Of a DNA stretch of 64,000 bases, positions 1 to 10,278 are shown piece after piece; position 1 is the stretch's first letter; the number at the start of each line of letters is the position of its first letter. The stretch comes from Gyrodactylus bullatarudis. Taxonomy: Eukaryota; Platyhelminthes; Monogenea; Gyrodactylidea; Gyrodactylidae. The stretch lies in NCBI GenBank assembly GCA_012064415.1, contig SSNU01000302.1, forward strand, positions 62,001-126,000, read 5' to 3'. The position numbers and the translations under genes were made by a program. Under the pieces are notes generated by a model. That model saw only the letters and a program-made list of their open reading frames with translations, had not been told where the DNA came from and did no database searches.

Positions 1-708
1 TATGGCAAATATCCAGTTAATCAGACATCAATTAGACCGCAAGACTATAGAAAGACTGAGCCTTCCTGTTGTAATATTTGTAATCAATCTAGTTATCATG
101 AGATTAGCAGGTATTCTCAGCCGGAATACAATTATGCTAGACAACCTGTGAAAAATTATTCCCAGACAAATGTCAACTCTAGAAAGTCAAAAACCTGTTG
201 GTGTCAGAACCTCTTAAAGATTAAGGATACCTCAAACTATTTGAATTCATCACAGTTAAAAAGAGCAATGACAATGAAACCCTACATCATCAATACCCCC
301 ATTACTCGGGAATATGATCCCTTAATGATGAGAACAATGGGTTTGCCCTGCAATTGTCATTTATGCCTTGAGAATGAAATCAAGAAGGAAGAAATAAATA
401 CTATTATTTCAGATGTTACAGTTATTTGTGATACCCTAAAGTTTATCAGGACAACATCGGATCAGAAGAAGCGTACTCAACAAATTATCGATGAATGGCG
501 TGATCTGGGAACAATTTTGGATAGGATATTTTTCATATTCTACTTCATAGCTGTTATAGCTTCAATATTGATATTCTTCATTGCCTCTGGTAATAATGAA
601 TCTGTCCTTGAGGATAATGAGGAAGCACCATATAGGATGGTGGTATTCACCGATGAAAAGACCAATGAGAGTTATGTTAAAGAGATTACCAACACTTATA
701 GTCCATGA
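1..708 (+). CDS. Cys-loop ligand-gated channel subunit (nicotinic receptor-like), C-terminal exon, 5' partial
   Basis: The frame is open from base 1 to the TGA at 706-708, so this is the last coding exon of a gene that starts outside the window. The encoded part is a hydrophilic, Cys/Ser/Asn-rich stretch (the M3-M4 cytoplasmic loop in this family), then an amphipathic helix with EWRDLGTILDRIFF, one hydrophobic segment of about 20 residues (IFYFIAVIASILIFFIAS) and a short polar tail. The order 'helix, E-W-x3-x-x-x-LDR, membrane segment M4, tail' is what the end of a nicotinic acetylcholine receptor subunit looks like. The ligand-binding domain, M1-M3 and the Cys-loop lie upstream, so subunit type and ion selectivity cannot be judged. 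Another Cys-loop receptor is possible. Confidence 0.72.
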   Translation, partial: YGKYPVNQTSIRPQDYRKTEPSCCNICNQSSYHEISRYSQPEYNYARQPVKNYSQTNVNSRKSKTCWCQNLLKIKDTSNYLNSSQLKRAMTMKPYIINTPITREYDPLMMRTMGLPCNCHLCLENEIKKEEINTIISDVTVICDTLKFIRTTSDQKKRTQQIIDEWRDLGTILDRIFFIFYFIAVIASILIFFIASGNNESVLEDNEEAPYRMVVFTDEKTNESYVKEITNTYSP

Positions 709-1462
709 TCCTTTCTTCCCTGGACTCTCAGAAGGAAACAATCGAAAACTTTTTTATCTCACTAATTTATTTTCAAATTAAAATTTGATTTTTACAAAGA
801 TTTTTCATTCAAAAATCTCATCACGACCCCCTCCTCCCTCACAGTAGCAGAACAAATTTACTCGTATTGTACAGATGAAAACCTTTATACATATATTTAT
901 TTTCAAATGTTGCAAAATCAGCTAAGGGAACATATTGATGTTCTTCATTTTAGTAGAAGAAGAGTAACCCGTCTGAGAATACTACAGAGTAATGGTGATA
1001 ACAGTTATAAAGTGGTAGAAACTGACCGACAAGCAACAAGTGAAATAGAAAAAATATATGATAAATATGTATATATACGAGTGTGCATATATATACATTC
1101 ATTAGATAGATTACAACATTATTTGAATTGAGTTCACCCTTGATCTCTGTATTCATCTTTGATCTTTTACCCATTTGATCTTTTAGACATTCTATCTAAA
1201 GGAGAGCACTAATCTTGTACTAGAATATATATAAAATGATATGCATTATATCCATTGAGTGATCCCTTTTAATTATATACATATTATTAATAATGGGAAA
1301 TCTACAAATTGATGAGTGATTATTGAAAAGAAGATGTTATACAAAAATAAAAGAAATTCTTTGAAATATTATTCTTTTTTATGTAGATACTTGCAAGTAG
1401 CTAGATGTTACATTCGAATAAATACTTTTAAGTTCAGGGTTATTTAACTAAACTATAATAGA

Positions 1463-1680
1463 TTTGCTACAATACAAGCCAGAATACAACCTTATATTGA
1501 GGTAGCAAGCGAACAACGTTATAATCAATCAATGAAGAAATGATACGCATTCAGGACTCCTGACTCAGGAGATTCTAGATTCAAGTCCTGGCGGGGTTAC
1601 CATCTGGTAGACGCGCTCACACGTTAGGGTACTAATTCCAACAGGCCTAAAGGCATACGTGTGTCACGTTCACCACATAT
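1463..1680 (+). repeat. Possible tRNA-derived SINE-like segment
   Basis: A GC-richer patch in AT-rich DNA. GATTCAAGTCC near 1570 matches a tRNA B-box (consensus GGTTCGAATCC). The upstream part (1470-1530, with GTAGCAAGCGAACAACGTTATA) recurs in diverged form at 46386-46445. No full tRNA cloverleaf could be folded by eye, so a short retroposon or degraded tRNA is only a suggestion. Confidence 0.3.
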
Positions 1681-1828
1681 TATTTCGAGTTAAATATTCA
1701 CATAAACGTGAGAGAATCCTCTTAAGTTCATAATTCAAAAGTTGGAAGAGTTGGAATATACTAAATCACTAAATGTACATTTCTTAAAGGATCATCAGTA
1801 GTGTCACTTTAAAAAAGTCAATAAATAT

Positions 1829-2245
1829 TAGACTAGGGTGAAATTTTACTTTCTCCGGACAACTCACGAGAAAGTACTTACTCTTCTGATAAAATTTAGT
1901 ACTCAGATCATGTTTTCCATAATTTTAAAACACGAAAACCATTCTCCATTATGTCATTGCCCATTTTTCCCACAATATCTCACGGACATGATAAAATAAC
2001 GAAATTAACCATGAATCCCGTCTTGATGATAAGAAACTCATTAAATGGCCAAGATATTCCGGATTTTAGTAGTAGTAAAAATTCATTGAAAATTGAGCGG
2101 TGATTTGAAAAATTTTGGATTTCTAAAACCGAATTACATAATGGAGAATCATTTTCAACACATTCTTCGATACAAAATAATGCTTTGAATTGATAGTTCT
2201 ATCAGAAAAGTTGGTCCTAATATGAGGTTGAAAATTTCACCCTAC
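1829..2245 (+). repeat. hAT-like MITE family A, copy 1 (degraded right end)
   Basis: Begins TAGACTAGGGTGAAATTTTA and ends in the inverted counterpart AAAATTTCACCCTA. Its body is the reverse complement of the copy at 10901-11219, with an extra internal segment (about 1970-2040) that also occurs in the copy near 44700. No clear target duplication remains. Confidence 0.65.
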
Positions 2246-3705
2246 CCCATTATCAGTTTTCTTCTAGTAAATATTTCTTATACAGTGCACTGCAAAACTC
2301 ATGGATTCGGAAAATTATCATCTTTTTTAATAAATGATTGATAGATAGACACACGAAATACGCTCGCTTAAATGATTAGTTAATTTTTTTAGTCTTTGAA
2401 TGTGTAATAAAAGATTTAGAGGCTTGATTGAAGAATTTGAAAAATATTCATATGAACAAATTCATAAAATTTTGATTTGTTTTTATTTGATAGTTAATTT
2501 TAAAGCATTGAAATTTCTTCATTTGTTTAAATGATTTAATATTTTTCTTAAATTCGTTTATACAGATGAGGATTATTTTAATATTCTCACTAGTCTGTGT
2601 GAATAGACTCAAAAGTAATTGTTGAATCATAATCAACACACTATTCTCTCCTGATAATTATAATTGAAAATTTCATTCATTTTGATAGATTCTAGTCAAA
2701 GATATTAAAGATCATCTTAAATTTTTTCGTTGAAATCGACTTTCTTATTTTTAAGGAATCTGTATCAAAATGTAGATTATTTTCATTTTTGGGGAAAATT
2801 ATTAAGTATAGATCAGTTTTTAGTTGACTATCATTTGGAGTCTCGATGAGATTTGCATTTCAAACATTGATTCAGGCCATTAGATTCTCTTACTATTGCA
2901 ACTTTTTTTCATGCAGTAACCTTTCATTTTGCCGAAATTCGGCTTCGAATTGCCGAATAAATGTGAAATTATTGAATTCGTAAAGATAAGTTCAACGTCC
3001 TTAATTGCAATAACTTTTCTCAAAAATGATCTTTTTGAGAATTTTAAAAACTTGACTTGTTCCAAATTCTACAGCGGATTCAAATTTTTCATTCGTTTCC
3101 AAATTAATACTCAATTTATTCATGAATTTTAAAAATTTTAGAAAAATCACTATTTCGATCACTTTTTTGCAGCTTAATGTCTGAGAATTTGTGAAGAGTT
3201 AAAAAAAAATTTGTTAATTTTAGTCGAAATATCTCTATCAGGCCTTTAAAGTCTTAAAATCATTGAATTTTTGATCTTTTTTGAATTCATTTTGATTTCC
3301 CGCCTTAAATAATGACTAATGGCTAAATCTGATTCGATTTTTGAAATCCTTACGAAAAATTAAAATTATTGGATGAATTTCGACGTCTTATTTTCTGATA
3401 TCCATGAGTTTCGCAGTGCACTGTAATTGATACATCCTCTTTCCTGGTTAGTTAAGAAACTCCAAGAGCTATTAGATTCTTTCTCCATGGTAAATTTAAT
3501 ATTAGGATGAAACGAGTTCATTTTGGAAAAAAAATCGTCATTAGGTTTCATCGGAATAAATGTGTCATCAACATATCTGATGTAAAAATCAGTATTAAAA
3601 TTGGTTCAATTAAATTGAAATAGGAAAATCTTAAGATTTGTAATCGATATTTTGAGTTAGAATCAAGCCTTTTCAGTTAAATAAATGATAGTAGCTATTC
3701 ACAAA

Positions 3706-3710
3706 CTTTA
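3706..3710. repeat. Target site duplication (left) of the LTR retrotransposon
   Basis: CTTTA directly before the 5' LTR, repeated as CTTTA at 7698-7702 directly after the 3' LTR. Five bases is usual for Ty3/gypsy integrases. Confidence 0.85.
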
Positions 3711-3855
3711 TGATGTACGAGTTTTAAAATGATGATCAGAATTTTATTTTAACAAAGGATTGTATTTGATTCATAGTAATTTGTTTAAATAAAAGGCAGC
3801 CAGAGGCAGACTTTTGTCGTGGCTTATGTCGTGCTTTCTTGTAACTTGTATAACG
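3711..3855 (+). repeat. 5' LTR
   Basis: Starts TGATGTACGAG and ends TATAACG, where the 3' LTR ends TATAACA; the last base of the canonical TG...CA is changed here. It is 145 bp against 151 bp in the 3' copy, the main difference being CTTATGTCGTG against CTTATTCATAAAACGTG. Confidence 0.9.
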
Positions 3856-3868
3856 TGGCGTCAACAGG
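3856..3868 (+). other. Probable primer binding site
   Basis: TGGCGTCAACAGG lies immediately after the 5' LTR and begins with TGG, complementary to a tRNA 3' CCA end. The priming tRNA is not identified. Confidence 0.6.
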
Positions 3869-3879
3869 AAATAATTTTG

Positions 3880-4569
3880 CTGAATTACCGAGAGATATTG
3901 AAAAGCTCAAAGTTTACTTCACAAGATTGAAGCACTACAGGATTTCGAAGAAGGTAGAGAATGAATTGCAGTTATCGACGTTTATTGGAAAGCTCGATGA
4001 TGAGAGTTTGATATGGCTACAGACGCACGTCAGTGAAAGCGTTCTAGAAGGGACATGCCCTAACAAATTCATAGAGGATCTCAAAGAAGCAGTGAAGAGT
4101 TTCAAAGATCGATGGCTAGAAAGAGTGAAGCTCTACAATGTGAGGCAGAGAGGAAGATCCATCAGCGAGTTTGACGAGGAACTTAGAAGGAAAGCTAGGG
4201 ATGCTCAATTGTCCAAAGAAACAGAGAACGACGAGCTAATTAATCTTTAATCTTCGTCAATGACTTGGAAAACGAGGACATCAGCAGAGATGTGAGCAGA
4301 GAACTTCTGAGAGAAGACCCATGCTTTTTAGAGAAGCCATTGCCTGTGCTGAGAGATGGACGACCTTATACAAGACAAGGCGGTAACGAAGAAGAAGCAG
4401 ATCCAGCCATAAAAAGGAGGAAGTCGTGGTCTCAGCCATTAGATGTTTCAATTGTGGTGAAAAGGGCCATTTTCAAGATAAATGCACTCACAAGAAGCCA
4501 AAATGTTTTGCTTGTAAGGAATTTGGACATAAGTCTAAAGATTGTAATAAAGATGTATCCTTCTTGTGA
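3880..4569 (+). pseudogene. Retrotransposon gag, frameshifted
   Basis: The first part (to the TAA at 4248-4250) encodes a charged, helical capsid-like region rich in Lys and Glu. The nucleocapsid part lies in another frame at about 4441-4550 and has two CX2CX4HX4C zinc knuckles. At least one frameshift near 4240-4260 therefore separates capsid from nucleocapsid. A TGA at 4567-4569 follows the knuckles and may be the natural gag end. Confidence 0.8.
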
Positions 4570-4677
4570 AGCTAGAGTTGATAGTGATGAAATCAGAGAT
4601 GTTAGATGTTTAGACGTTAGTGGTTTAGATGCTTAGACGATAGAGTTGACTGCAAGAAAATCCCTGAAGTTGAATTA

Positions 4678-7538
4678 TTAGAGGTTGTCAAGGTTGCAAG
4701 AGATGATGAAGAATTGAGTTATGAACTAAAATTAATCGAATGCGATATAAAAGGAGTTAAAATCCTATTCTTAGTGGATACGGGAAGCCAAGTGAACTTG
4801 ATAAATGAAGATGAGGTATCAAGAACCGGACTGGACATTAATAAAGAGAGAAAGGTGAATTTGAAAACATTGAATGGAGGAAACATAGCCGTTATTGGAG
4901 TGGCGGAGAAGGTCACAGTGAGCAGAGGTGCATACTCCACGGTGTTAGATCTGGTGGTCATCAAGAGATCTTATAATTGCATACTGAACTGGAAGGCAGC
5001 TGAAAAATTGGGTGCTATTAAGATGATAAACTCTGTAGTGAAAGATGGCAACAAGTACAAAGCCCTCATAAGACCCATTAAAGAAAATTTGGGAAATTTA
5101 GTCTATCCGTCCTGGTCTAAGAGTGAGAAGGAGAAGGAAGAGTTGGAAAAAATTTTGAAAAATTGGCTCGATAATGGAGTTATATTTGAAGTGAAAAACC
5201 CAATATGTTCGGCCCCAGTGGTGATGGTGCGTAGAAATGACAAGTACCGTGCATGTGAAAACTACAAGTTGACTATCAACAAATTTTTGGATGTCAAGTC
5301 TTACGATATGCCCAATATTGAGGAAATTCTATCTAAGCTGAATGAGTGTCGCTTGTTCTCTGTATTGGATCTTCAGGATGCTTACCATCAGTTGGAATTA
5401 GAAGAAGAGAACAAAAAGTATACGTGTATCTCCACACACAAAGGATACTTCGTCTTTCACAAATTGCCATTTGGAATATCGGAGGCTCCGTTGATATATC
5501 AGGAAGTGATGGACAGAATCCTTCGGGATGTACCTTATTGTGCTGCTTATCAAGATGATATAATAATAGGTGGAAGAACTCTTGAGGAACATGATGAAGT
5601 ATTTCAGCAGGTCAAAGAATTGCTGTCGACTCACGGATTCACTCAAAACGAAGAAAAATCTCAATTAAGGGTGGAAAAGGTGAAGTATCTAGGATACGAA
5701 TTATCACATTCAAAGCTCAGTCCCTTACCTGAGAGGATAAAACAACTAGAAGAGATCAAGATGCCAAATGACAAGGTAGAGTTGAGGACATTGTTAGGTG
5801 CCTTACAACATAATGCAAATTTTGTCAAGGGTTTTCGCAGAGAATTGCCTCCATTACCAGATTGCTGGAGAAGAAGTCAGAATGGTGCTGGAACAAAGAA
5901 TTTACTACAAAAATTAGAAATATTATTCAAGACATGAGTCAAGGTTTTATAGTTGCTTTTGATCCCTGTAAGCCCGTTTATCTTACAACAGATGCTTCCC
6001 TTTGAGGGTTGGGGTATGTATTATTCCATGATCCGGAGATGGAAGAGATTATAAAAGTGGGAGGAAGAGTTCTGCTCATAGCTGAAAAGAACTACAGTAA
6101 TATAGAGAGAGAGGCTCTAAGCATAGTGTATGGAGCGAAGAAATGTCATAAGTACATATATGGAAGAGAGATCAATCTACACACGGACCATCGCCCATTG
6201 GAATTTATCTTCAAAACCCGAGATCGAGAGGGTGGACGAGTGTCTTCCAGAATTGAAAGGTGGAGGTATGAATTGATGGAGTATGACATGAAGGTCAAAT
6301 ACACGCCCGGAAAAAATATGAAGTTGAGTGACATAATGTCCAGATTCAGCATGCAGGAGGAGCAAGAGGTACAGGTGTTGCAACTGGAAGTATGTTCGGT
6401 GGTGGAAGAGTGGATCAGAATCTTTGAAGAGACAAGTGATCCAGACTATAAATTGCTATTGAATTACACCAAAAATGGATGGCCTCGCCGTGCTCCAAAG
6501 AGATTATTACCTTATTCATCCTGTGTGACCGAATTGACAGAAAAGGGAGGAATTTTGTTTAAAAGAGACATATGCGTGGTTCCCAGGGATTGTCGTGAAC
6601 AGGTCTTAAAAGATTGTCATCTACCCTCTCATCAAGGAGAAACTATGTTGTTAAATCTGTTGAAGGAGAAAGTGAGGTGGCCAGCTATGCATCGAAGCGT
6701 GCGAGTTTATCTAGACAAATGTGAAGTCTGCTGCGCAAATCAAAAACGAAGGTTGAGCTGGGACTCACATGCTTGGCCAGAAACTAACGCATTCTGGGAA
6801 AGAGTGCATTGTGATTTGGCTGAATTAGAAGGTATGCTGGTGATAGTATTGGTGGATGCGTATACCGGTTGGTGCGAAGCCGCACCTGTGATGGACAAAA
6901 GCGCTGGAGCAGTGATCAGTGCTCTCAGAAATGTGTTCAAATACTTTGGGGACCCACTAATTTTGGTGTCTGATAATGGTACTAATTTCGTGAATGAGCA
7001 GATGAAAGAGTTCACAGGAGCTCGAGGAATTGAGCAAGTCTTCACCCCATCTGGGCATCATCAGAGTAATGGCTTAGTAGAAAAGATGGTGGATGAAGTA
7101 AAACGCTTCTTAACTAAAAATGAAGTAGGAAAAAGGAGTTTGCGTTCTGCTCTTGAAATGTTCACTAGATGTCATAATGAAGAGCCCGATACTTAAGGAT
7201 TTACTCCAGTCTCAATGGTGCTCAAGAATCCAGCCTTATCCCGTTTGGATTGTAAGATGGTAAATTTGCCGGCATCCGTGTGGAAGTATTTGGAGAACAA
7301 AGGTTTCGTGAGAGGTTATGGAGAAAGCAGACATTCTGAGGTTACCATCAAGGAAGAGGACGGCAGATTGCTTCATACCAGTGGTGTGATACCTCTCATG
7401 TCAGATGACGAAAGCTCTGAGACGGAACCCATGAAGGATGACCTAACAGCGGACGTAAGCCAAAGGGAAGACAACGCGGAGCTACGCAGATCTAAAAGAA
7501 ACAGAAAGGAGAGAGACAAACTCATTGAAAAATATTAA
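4678..7538 (+). pseudogene. Retrotransposon pol (protease, RT, RNase H, integrase), broken
   Basis: Protease carries DTGSQVN near 4778. Reverse transcriptase carries the catalytic YQDD near 5550 within the usual palm context. RNase H has the TDAS box near 5990, the catalytic-region E in NIEREALS and a DHRPLEF motif. Integrase has an H2C2 zinc region around 6615-6740, then the DDE residues in CDLAE, SDNGTNF and the NGLVEK segment. A frameshift near 5835 divides RT from RNase H, and stops at 6003-6005 and 7194-7196 sit inside otherwise intact domains. A charged tail runs to the TAA at 7536-7538, just before the 3' LTR. The protein cannot be made without these repairs. Confidence 0.95.
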
Positions 7539-7546
7539 GGGTAACA

Positions 7547-7697
7547 TGATGTACGAGTTTTAAAATGATGATCAGAATTTGATTTTAACAAAGGATTGTA
7601 TTTGATTTATAGTAATTTGTTTAAATAAAAGGCAGCCAGAGGCAGACATTTGTCGTGGCTTATTCATAAAACGTGCTTTCTTGTAACTTTTATAACA
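7547..7697 (+). repeat. 3' LTR
   Basis: Starts TGATGTACGAG and ends TATAACA (canonical TG...CA). It is preceded by AAGGGTAACA as a weak polypurine tract and followed by the target duplication CTTTA (7698-7702). Confidence 0.92.
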
Positions 7698-7754
7698 CTT
7701 TATTTTCATCTATATAGTATTGATAATGTTTTGGTGTTTGAATTTACGCAAAGA

Positions 7755-7985
7755 ATATCCTTTAAAAGAAAAAATGTGATTTTGGCGCCAAATCGAAATC
7801 TGAAGAATGACCATATTTTTCACGAAAATAATTTTTTTATAGAATATTTTTATTCAAATCGTAAAATTGGGCAACATGAGTAGGATTCCAAAAAGTCTTT
7901 AACAGGTTCGAATTTTTGATGAAAAAACCGAGTTTTTCGTAAAAATCACAGATTCTCAACTTCATATCAATTAGCTTTAATAGAA
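7755..7985 (-). repeat. Dispersed repeat family B, copy 1
   Basis: Read on the minus strand it begins like GATATGAAGTTGAGAATCTG and continues with TGGAATCCTACTCATG and TTTGGCGCC. The same string order occurs at 41543-41790, 63614-63900 and, in part, 33781-34240. It is non-coding. Confidence 0.7.
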
Positions 7986-8002
7986 TTTCTTTGTTACCAT
8001 CA

Positions 8003-8343
8003 ATGCCACACTTAGTTAATATGAAGATGGAAATTTATGATTTTTCAAAAGTTTATATTTAGGATTGCAATAATACAAGTAGAGCGAATACCATCATAAA
8101 ACTGGAGATAAATTCGTTATTTTTCTGAGATCTTGAATCATCGAAATTTCATTGATTTTGATATAGGGAAAATTGATTAAAAAACACAATTCAATTTTCA
8201 CACGATGAAAATGGGGGGATTATGAGGATCTGATCCTAAAAATCAACTTTTGATTACTCTCTCACTTTGAAATCAGCAAAGTTCATTTGGCGCTACTTTG
8301 CGATTCGATATTTGCCATAATTTCCTTAATTTATTTCTTCATA
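8003..8343 (+). repeat. Dispersed repeat family B, copy 2, left part, split by the MULE
   Basis: ACTTAGTTAATATGAAGATG near 8012 and TTTGGCGCTACTT near 8287 match the copy at 33778-34130. The family sequence resumes on the other side of the MULE (10279-10361, GATGAAAAATTTTGTAAAAA...), so the MULE landed inside this older repeat. Confidence 0.65.
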
Positions 8344-8648
8344 GAGTAATTTACTTTTTTGACAATGGTTGTTTTCTTTTTTTCCTTTTTGACTATAGTT
8401 ATTTATAGTTTTAGCTTTTTAACTATAGTCATATTACTTTTGACTTTAGTCAATCCCATATTTAGCTTTCTGACTATACTTTCGTTAATCTTCATCTTTA
8501 TGACTATACTTTTTGAATTTTTTTCTTTTTTGACTATAGTTAAATTTCTGTTTTTTCTTGATGGAAAAAATATTTTTTGCATAAAATTCTTTTCGACTAT
8601 AGTCAATTCCATGTTTTTTTAACTATGGTTATTTTCCATTTTTAATTT
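8344..8648 (+). repeat. MULE left terminal inverted repeat with TGACTATAGT array
   Basis: Contains about ten diverged copies of a motif near TTTTTGACTATAGTT, spaced roughly 20-35 bases. Such subterminal arrays commonly serve as transposase binding sites; that role is inferred. The open frame running through it is an artefact of this repeat and is mirrored in the right end. Confidence 0.9.
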
Positions 8649-8819
8649 TTTGACTTATTGTTATGATTTTTCATAATAATATTTCTCCCCACCCGATTGA
8701 TGAATCAAGATTATTTCATTGGACTATCGAATAAAAAATGTAGAAAATTAAAGTAAAAACACTTAGTTAAGAGGCATAAATATTACTTTCAAATTATATT
8801 GATTAATACAATTATCACA

Positions 8820-9214
8820 TTAAATGTTTTCTTTAGAAGATTTTATTCGTTTTTCTTTAGGTCTTCCTCGTTTAGTGCATGTTTTTATGCCTGATATAGA
8901 ACTCGACTTTAATGAATCTAAGTCAGGTATGCGAAAATCGAATGAATTGATTTTCAAAAGGGTTTCTATCCTATAAAATGGGTTAATAAATTCTGAAAAG
9001 TCTAGCTCTTTGAAAATCGCCACCGCAAAAAAATGTTTGCACGGAACTCCAGTGAATTTACTGACATTGCACGTGCATTCCAAGTTCTTGAATTTGAATA
9101 TTTTGAATAAATCTGACGAAGGATTTTTCATAACATAGTACTCCTCTTCACAAGTTGATTTTCTAACTACTAATTTACGACCTTCCTCTATCATGTATTT
9201 ATCGAATGTCCTGA
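8820..9214 (-). pseudogene. MULE transposase C-terminal fragment with SWIM zinc finger
   Basis: An open frame ends in TAA at 8820-8822. It contains the SWIM signature CTCNVSKFTGVPCKHFF (CxCx9-10CxH) and a basic tail with KRGRPKEKR, as in MULE transposases. A possible acceptor AG sits just upstream of the frame near 9215. The DDE catalytic core that should precede it is missing: only about 300 bases separate this from the N-terminal piece, and stops occur there. The protein is not functional as it stands. Confidence 0.8.
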
Positions 9215-9539
9215 TGAAAAGTAAAAAAATTCTAGTTCTTGGACATCTTTTGTCTTCAAGTTGATAAAAGTCCCTGGATTATTTATTTAATAAATTCCAG
9301 TTCAAAAAATCTTCTAGTTTATGAAAAGAATTGAGGATATCATCATCATTTGACTGGTTCAATTTACGTAAGATTTTCCAATTTTGATGATAATTTGTAG
9401 ATAGACCATGTTGAGATGGTATTTAACATTCTGAGCATCTTTTGGCCTAAAGTTTTCTATTTGATTGTTTAGTGGTTCTAAAAGTTCTTTTGGTAGAAAA
9501 CTCTTTGGAGTATTTCGAATCTAAAGTATCATAAAATAT

Positions 9540-9778
9540 TACTTACAATAGTGCAGGAGTGTTCCTTCGAATTGAGTTAAGTGGACAGTCCCATCTCGCT
9601 TCTTATAAAATCTTATTTTGGATAGACATGCTTTTTCCGTACATTTATATTCCATAGACGTATTATCATTTCTTTTTACACGAAAATCTCTTTTGATTTT
9701 AACAGAGAGAAGCTGTACGTTTTTCTTTGCCTCATCAACTGACGAGTAAATTTCATCGAGACTATAAGTGTCCATTTG
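9540..9778 (-). pseudogene. MULE transposase N-terminal zinc-finger fragment
   Basis: From the ATG near 9775, about 75 residues run to a GTAAGT donor near 9545. The segment has the form C-x5-C...H-x-x-H and resembles the WRKY/FLYWCH-like DNA-binding module at the start of MULE transposases. It lies just inside the right terminal repeat, so the gene reads leftward from that end. The catalytic domain that should follow is absent. Confidence 0.6.
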
Positions 9779-9964
9779 GAAGAATGATGTGAAAGAAATT
9801 TTAACAAATAGGTAGATGAATTCAATAGAATATGATTGGTTGATTCTAAAAAAGAGTCTTGACAAAATGATAGTCAATGAGGTAAGCCTAAGACTTGAAG
9901 AATAAAGGATGGTTTCAAAAAATCCATAGTCAAAAAGGTGAAAATGAAATTAACTATAGTTAAG

Positions 9965-10269
9965 AAATTAAAAATGGAAAATAACCATAGTTAAAAAAAC
10001 ATGGAATTGACTATAGTCGAAAAGAATTTTATGCAAAAAATATTTTTTCCATCAAGAAAAAACAGAAATTTAACTATAGTCAAAAAAGAAAAAAATTCAA
10101 AAAGTATAGTCATAAAGATGAAGATTAACGAAAGTATAGTCAGAAAGCTAAATATGGGATTGACTAAAGTCAAAAGTAATATGACTATAGTTAAAAAGCT
10201 AAAACTATAAATAACTATAGTCAAAAAGGAAAAAAAGAAAACAACCATTGTCAAAAAGGTAAATTACTC
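9965..10269 (-). repeat. MULE right terminal inverted repeat
   Basis: Reverse complement of 8344-8648, with repeated AACTATAGTCAAAAAG-like motifs. Ends at ...GTAAATTACTC before the target duplication TTCTTCGTA. Confidence 0.9.
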
Positions 10270-10278
10270 TTCTTCGTA

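Larger units (their letters stand above)
709..3705. other. Gene-free stretch upstream of the retrotransposon
   Basis: About 3 kb with no convincing coding region. It holds the 3' UTR of the channel gene, a GC-richer patch with a tRNA-like B-box (1545-1675) and a degraded copy of hAT-like MITE family A (1829-2245). The rest is AT-rich and featureless to me. Confidence 0.7.
3711..7697 (+). mobile_element. Ty3/gypsy LTR retrotransposon, decayed
   Basis: A complete structure flanked by 5-bp duplications: 5' LTR, primer binding site (from TGG at 3856), gag with two zinc knuckles, then pol ordered protease, reverse transcriptase, RNase H, integrase, and 3' LTR. The order RT-RNaseH-IN identifies Ty3/gypsy (Metaviridae) rather than Ty1/copia. 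No envelope-like frame is present. At 3,987 bp with roughly 150-bp LTRs it is a compact element. Coding capacity is lost: gag changes frame near 4240-4260, pol changes frame near 5835, and stops interrupt RNase H (TGA 6003-6005) and integrase (TAA 7194-7196). The LTRs remain very similar, so insertion is not ancient. Confidence 0.95.
8344..10269. mobile_element. Mutator-like (MULE) DNA transposon, internally deleted
   Basis: A 1,926-bp element bounded by 305-bp terminal inverted repeats (8344-8648 and 9965-10269) that start GAGTAATTTAC. I saw a single mismatch between them (8355 against 10258) and no length difference. It is flanked by 9-bp target duplications, TTCTTCATA (8335-8343) and TTCTTCGTA (10270-10278). 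Long inverted repeats, 9-bp duplications and a SWIM-type transposase C-terminus together indicate the Mutator superfamily. The interior encodes only both ends of a transposase on the minus strand. The near-identical ends imply recent movement, presumably powered in trans. Confidence 0.9.

Noticed and set aside
5398..5664. Minus-strand open frames across the retrotransposon (also 4719-4964, 6146-6383 and 6740-7045)
   Set aside because: They are antisense shadows of the pol reading frame.
8359..8622. 87-residue open frame, repeated exactly at 9991-10254 on the other strand
   Set aside because: It lies wholly inside the MULE terminal inverted repeat; the identity comes from the repeat, and the composition is low complexity.
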